Made by a program: the position numbers and the translations under genes. Shown here piece by piece: positions 63,125-64,000 of a DNA stretch of 64,000 nucleotides. Location of the stretch: positions 1,240,001 to 1,304,000 of the forward strand of contig NZ_CP014754.1 in assembly GCF_001447155.2 (NCBI RefSeq), given 5' to 3'. The notes below the pieces were generated by a model. That model was not told the DNA's origin. It saw only the letters and a program-made list of their open reading frames with translations, and searched no databases. This DNA comes from Marinobacter sp. LQ44. Its GTDB lineage: Bacteria; Pseudomonadota; Gammaproteobacteria; Pseudomonadales; Oleiphilaceae. Numbering within the stretch: the first letter of the stretch is position 1; every line of letters starts with the position of its first letter.

Positions 63125-64000
63125 GAATAGCCTCTCTCAAGATTTCACCGGCGCCTTCCCCTAATATTCCACCCCCAACCCCGCCAGCGGCAGCGCCGAG
63201 GCCACCAACGATAACTGCACAGGCCACGCCACCGATGCCTGCAGTCGTGACTGCGAAAGCTGTACAGGTAGCAGCTGAGGCTAACCCAACAAGACTTCCT
63301 CCAGCCAGAGAGCCCGTGAACTTACCCCCTTCCCGGTAAGCAACGACCTGACACTGTTTATTATCCCCTACGGTGCATGCCTCACTGATCTTTAAAGCTG
63401 ACATTGACGCGTCTAGCGTTATGCCCAAATAACCCACGTTCCTGGCATATTTTGCCCCCCGAGCCACTCGCTCATAATGCGTTGCATACCCAGGTATACC
63501 GCCAACCCCAGCCGTCTTCCAATTATGCACAATGCTCTTAGATGACAATCCCAACGCCCGCTTTAGTTTTGCATCATCATCCAGTGACATCCCCTTGCGG
63601 GCCACACTTCCCAGAGCAAAATCCAGCTCTTTGAAAAGCGCTCGCCGCTTCTCGAAAAACTCCGGGTGGTTGAGGTGCCCATGCCTCCGGTAACTGTCCT
63701 GATGAAGCCGTTCGATGTTCTTCAAAGTCGACTCAATGCTGCCAATCTGCTTGGAAACCATCACGGCGCCTGCACCCAGACCCGCAGAACCTGTCGAGGT
63801 GATGGCCTCCAATAAATCGTAGTATTTGACAAGAAACTGCGCTTCATCCTGCTCCAGTGACCTAACCTGGGCATTCATCTGCGCCGCCACCTCCATCAAC
63901 TCGATTTCTTTTTGAGTGCATTCCATGCCCTCTGGATCACCCAGCACAATCATCTCACCGGGCATCAGCTGTCCGCCCAGGCCTGGATTCAAACGATCAA
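63117..64000 (-). CDS. C-terminal part of a putative membrane-active toxin (5' end beyond window)
   Basis: The frame is open to the window edge (DRL precedes the TTG at 63992), so this is a C-terminal fragment of at least 294 residues. After GGQLMPGEMIVLGDPEG there is a helical region, then a Gly/Ala-rich hydrophobic end (about the last 70 residues: GSLAGGSLVGLASAATC..., GGLGAAAGGVGGGILG), as in pore-forming or glycine-zipper proteins. It could be a type VI secretion or contact-dependent effector with its immunity gene downstream, but that is inference. Any other domains are outside the window. Confidence 0.55.
   Translation of the reverse strand, partial: DRLNPGLGGQLMPGEMIVLGDPEGMECTQKEIELMEVAAQMNAQVRSLEQDEAQFLVKYYDLLEAITSTGSAGLGAGAVMVSKQIGSIESTLKNIERLHQDSYRRHGHLNHPEFFEKRRALFKELDFALGSVARKGMSLDDDAKLKRALGLSSKSIVHNWKTAGVGGIPGYATHYERVARGAKYARNVGYLGITLDASMSALKISEACTVGDNKQCQVVAYREGGKFTGSLAGGSLVGLASAATCTAFAVTTAGIGGVACAVIVGGLGAAAGGVGGGILGEGAGEILREAIHE

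Overview
The window looks like a chromosomal segment of a marine gammaproteobacterium, most probably Marinobacter or a close relative. This rests on the moderately high GC content, the gene families (EfpL with an arginine loop tip, ArfB, RadD, MtgA, ThpR, PspA/YiaAB) and many small DUF genes common in that group. The genus is an inference. No rRNA, tRNA or CRISPR array was seen.

Region by region. 1-13.3 kb is ordinary chromosome: the C-terminal half of a dicarboxylate/amino-acid symporter, a tightly overlapping operon (lytic transglycosylase, spermidine-synthase-like protein, RsuA-type pseudouridine synthase), EfpL, a thioesterase and a crotonase, a PAS-GGDEF cyclase, an XRE regulator divergent from yiaAB-pspA, a BamA/TamA-like protein, a di-iron hydroxylase and ArfB. 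Two near-identical paired DnaA-box motifs lie in intergenic DNA at 5.6 and 13.3 kb. 13.4-25.7 kb holds small enzymes and conserved DUF genes, MtgA, a D-aminoacylase, and a run of six little-known genes (DUF4112, DUF3010, SEC-C protein, J-domain protein, VWA protein, DUF2750).

25.8-42.6 kb is heavily invaded by mobile DNA. An IS1182-family element (26631-28215, CTAG duplication) splits a predicted outer-membrane barrel gene that rejoins in frame. An IS21-family element (33076-39190, GACAGGT duplication) sits in the last codons of a DUF2845 gene. Its istA is itself split by a 3.5-kb RIT element (recombinase in trio: three overlapping tyrosine recombinase genes, 66-bp inverted ends), and istA also rejoins in frame to 513 codons. 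A group II intron lies between a cold-shock gene and the bidirectional terminator it probably shared with a 53-aa gene.

42.6-52.5 kb: an AraC-Ogt type DNA methyltransferase, methyltransferase and AraC genes, RadD (with no normal start codon ahead of its first conserved motif), then a copper-handling operon: His-rich secreted protein, TolC-like lipoprotein, Tat-exported multicopper oxidase, CopC, CopD. 52.7-54.8 kb is a visibly AT-richer subtilase lipoprotein gene, probably acquired. 54.8-64 kb: a DUF6152/membrane pair, an SDR-TetR-YHS-DUF938 group with a recognisable promoter and two operator-like repeats, a DJ-1 protein, a CPBP protease, a HepT/MntA toxin-antitoxin pair, an ankyrin-repeat protein, and at the edge the C-terminus of a glycine-rich membrane-active protein whose overlapping downstream gene encodes a small membrane protein, a layout like a toxin/immunity pair.

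Functions are assigned from protein families recognised by eye. No database search was run, and start codons were chosen from ribosome-binding sites and family lengths.
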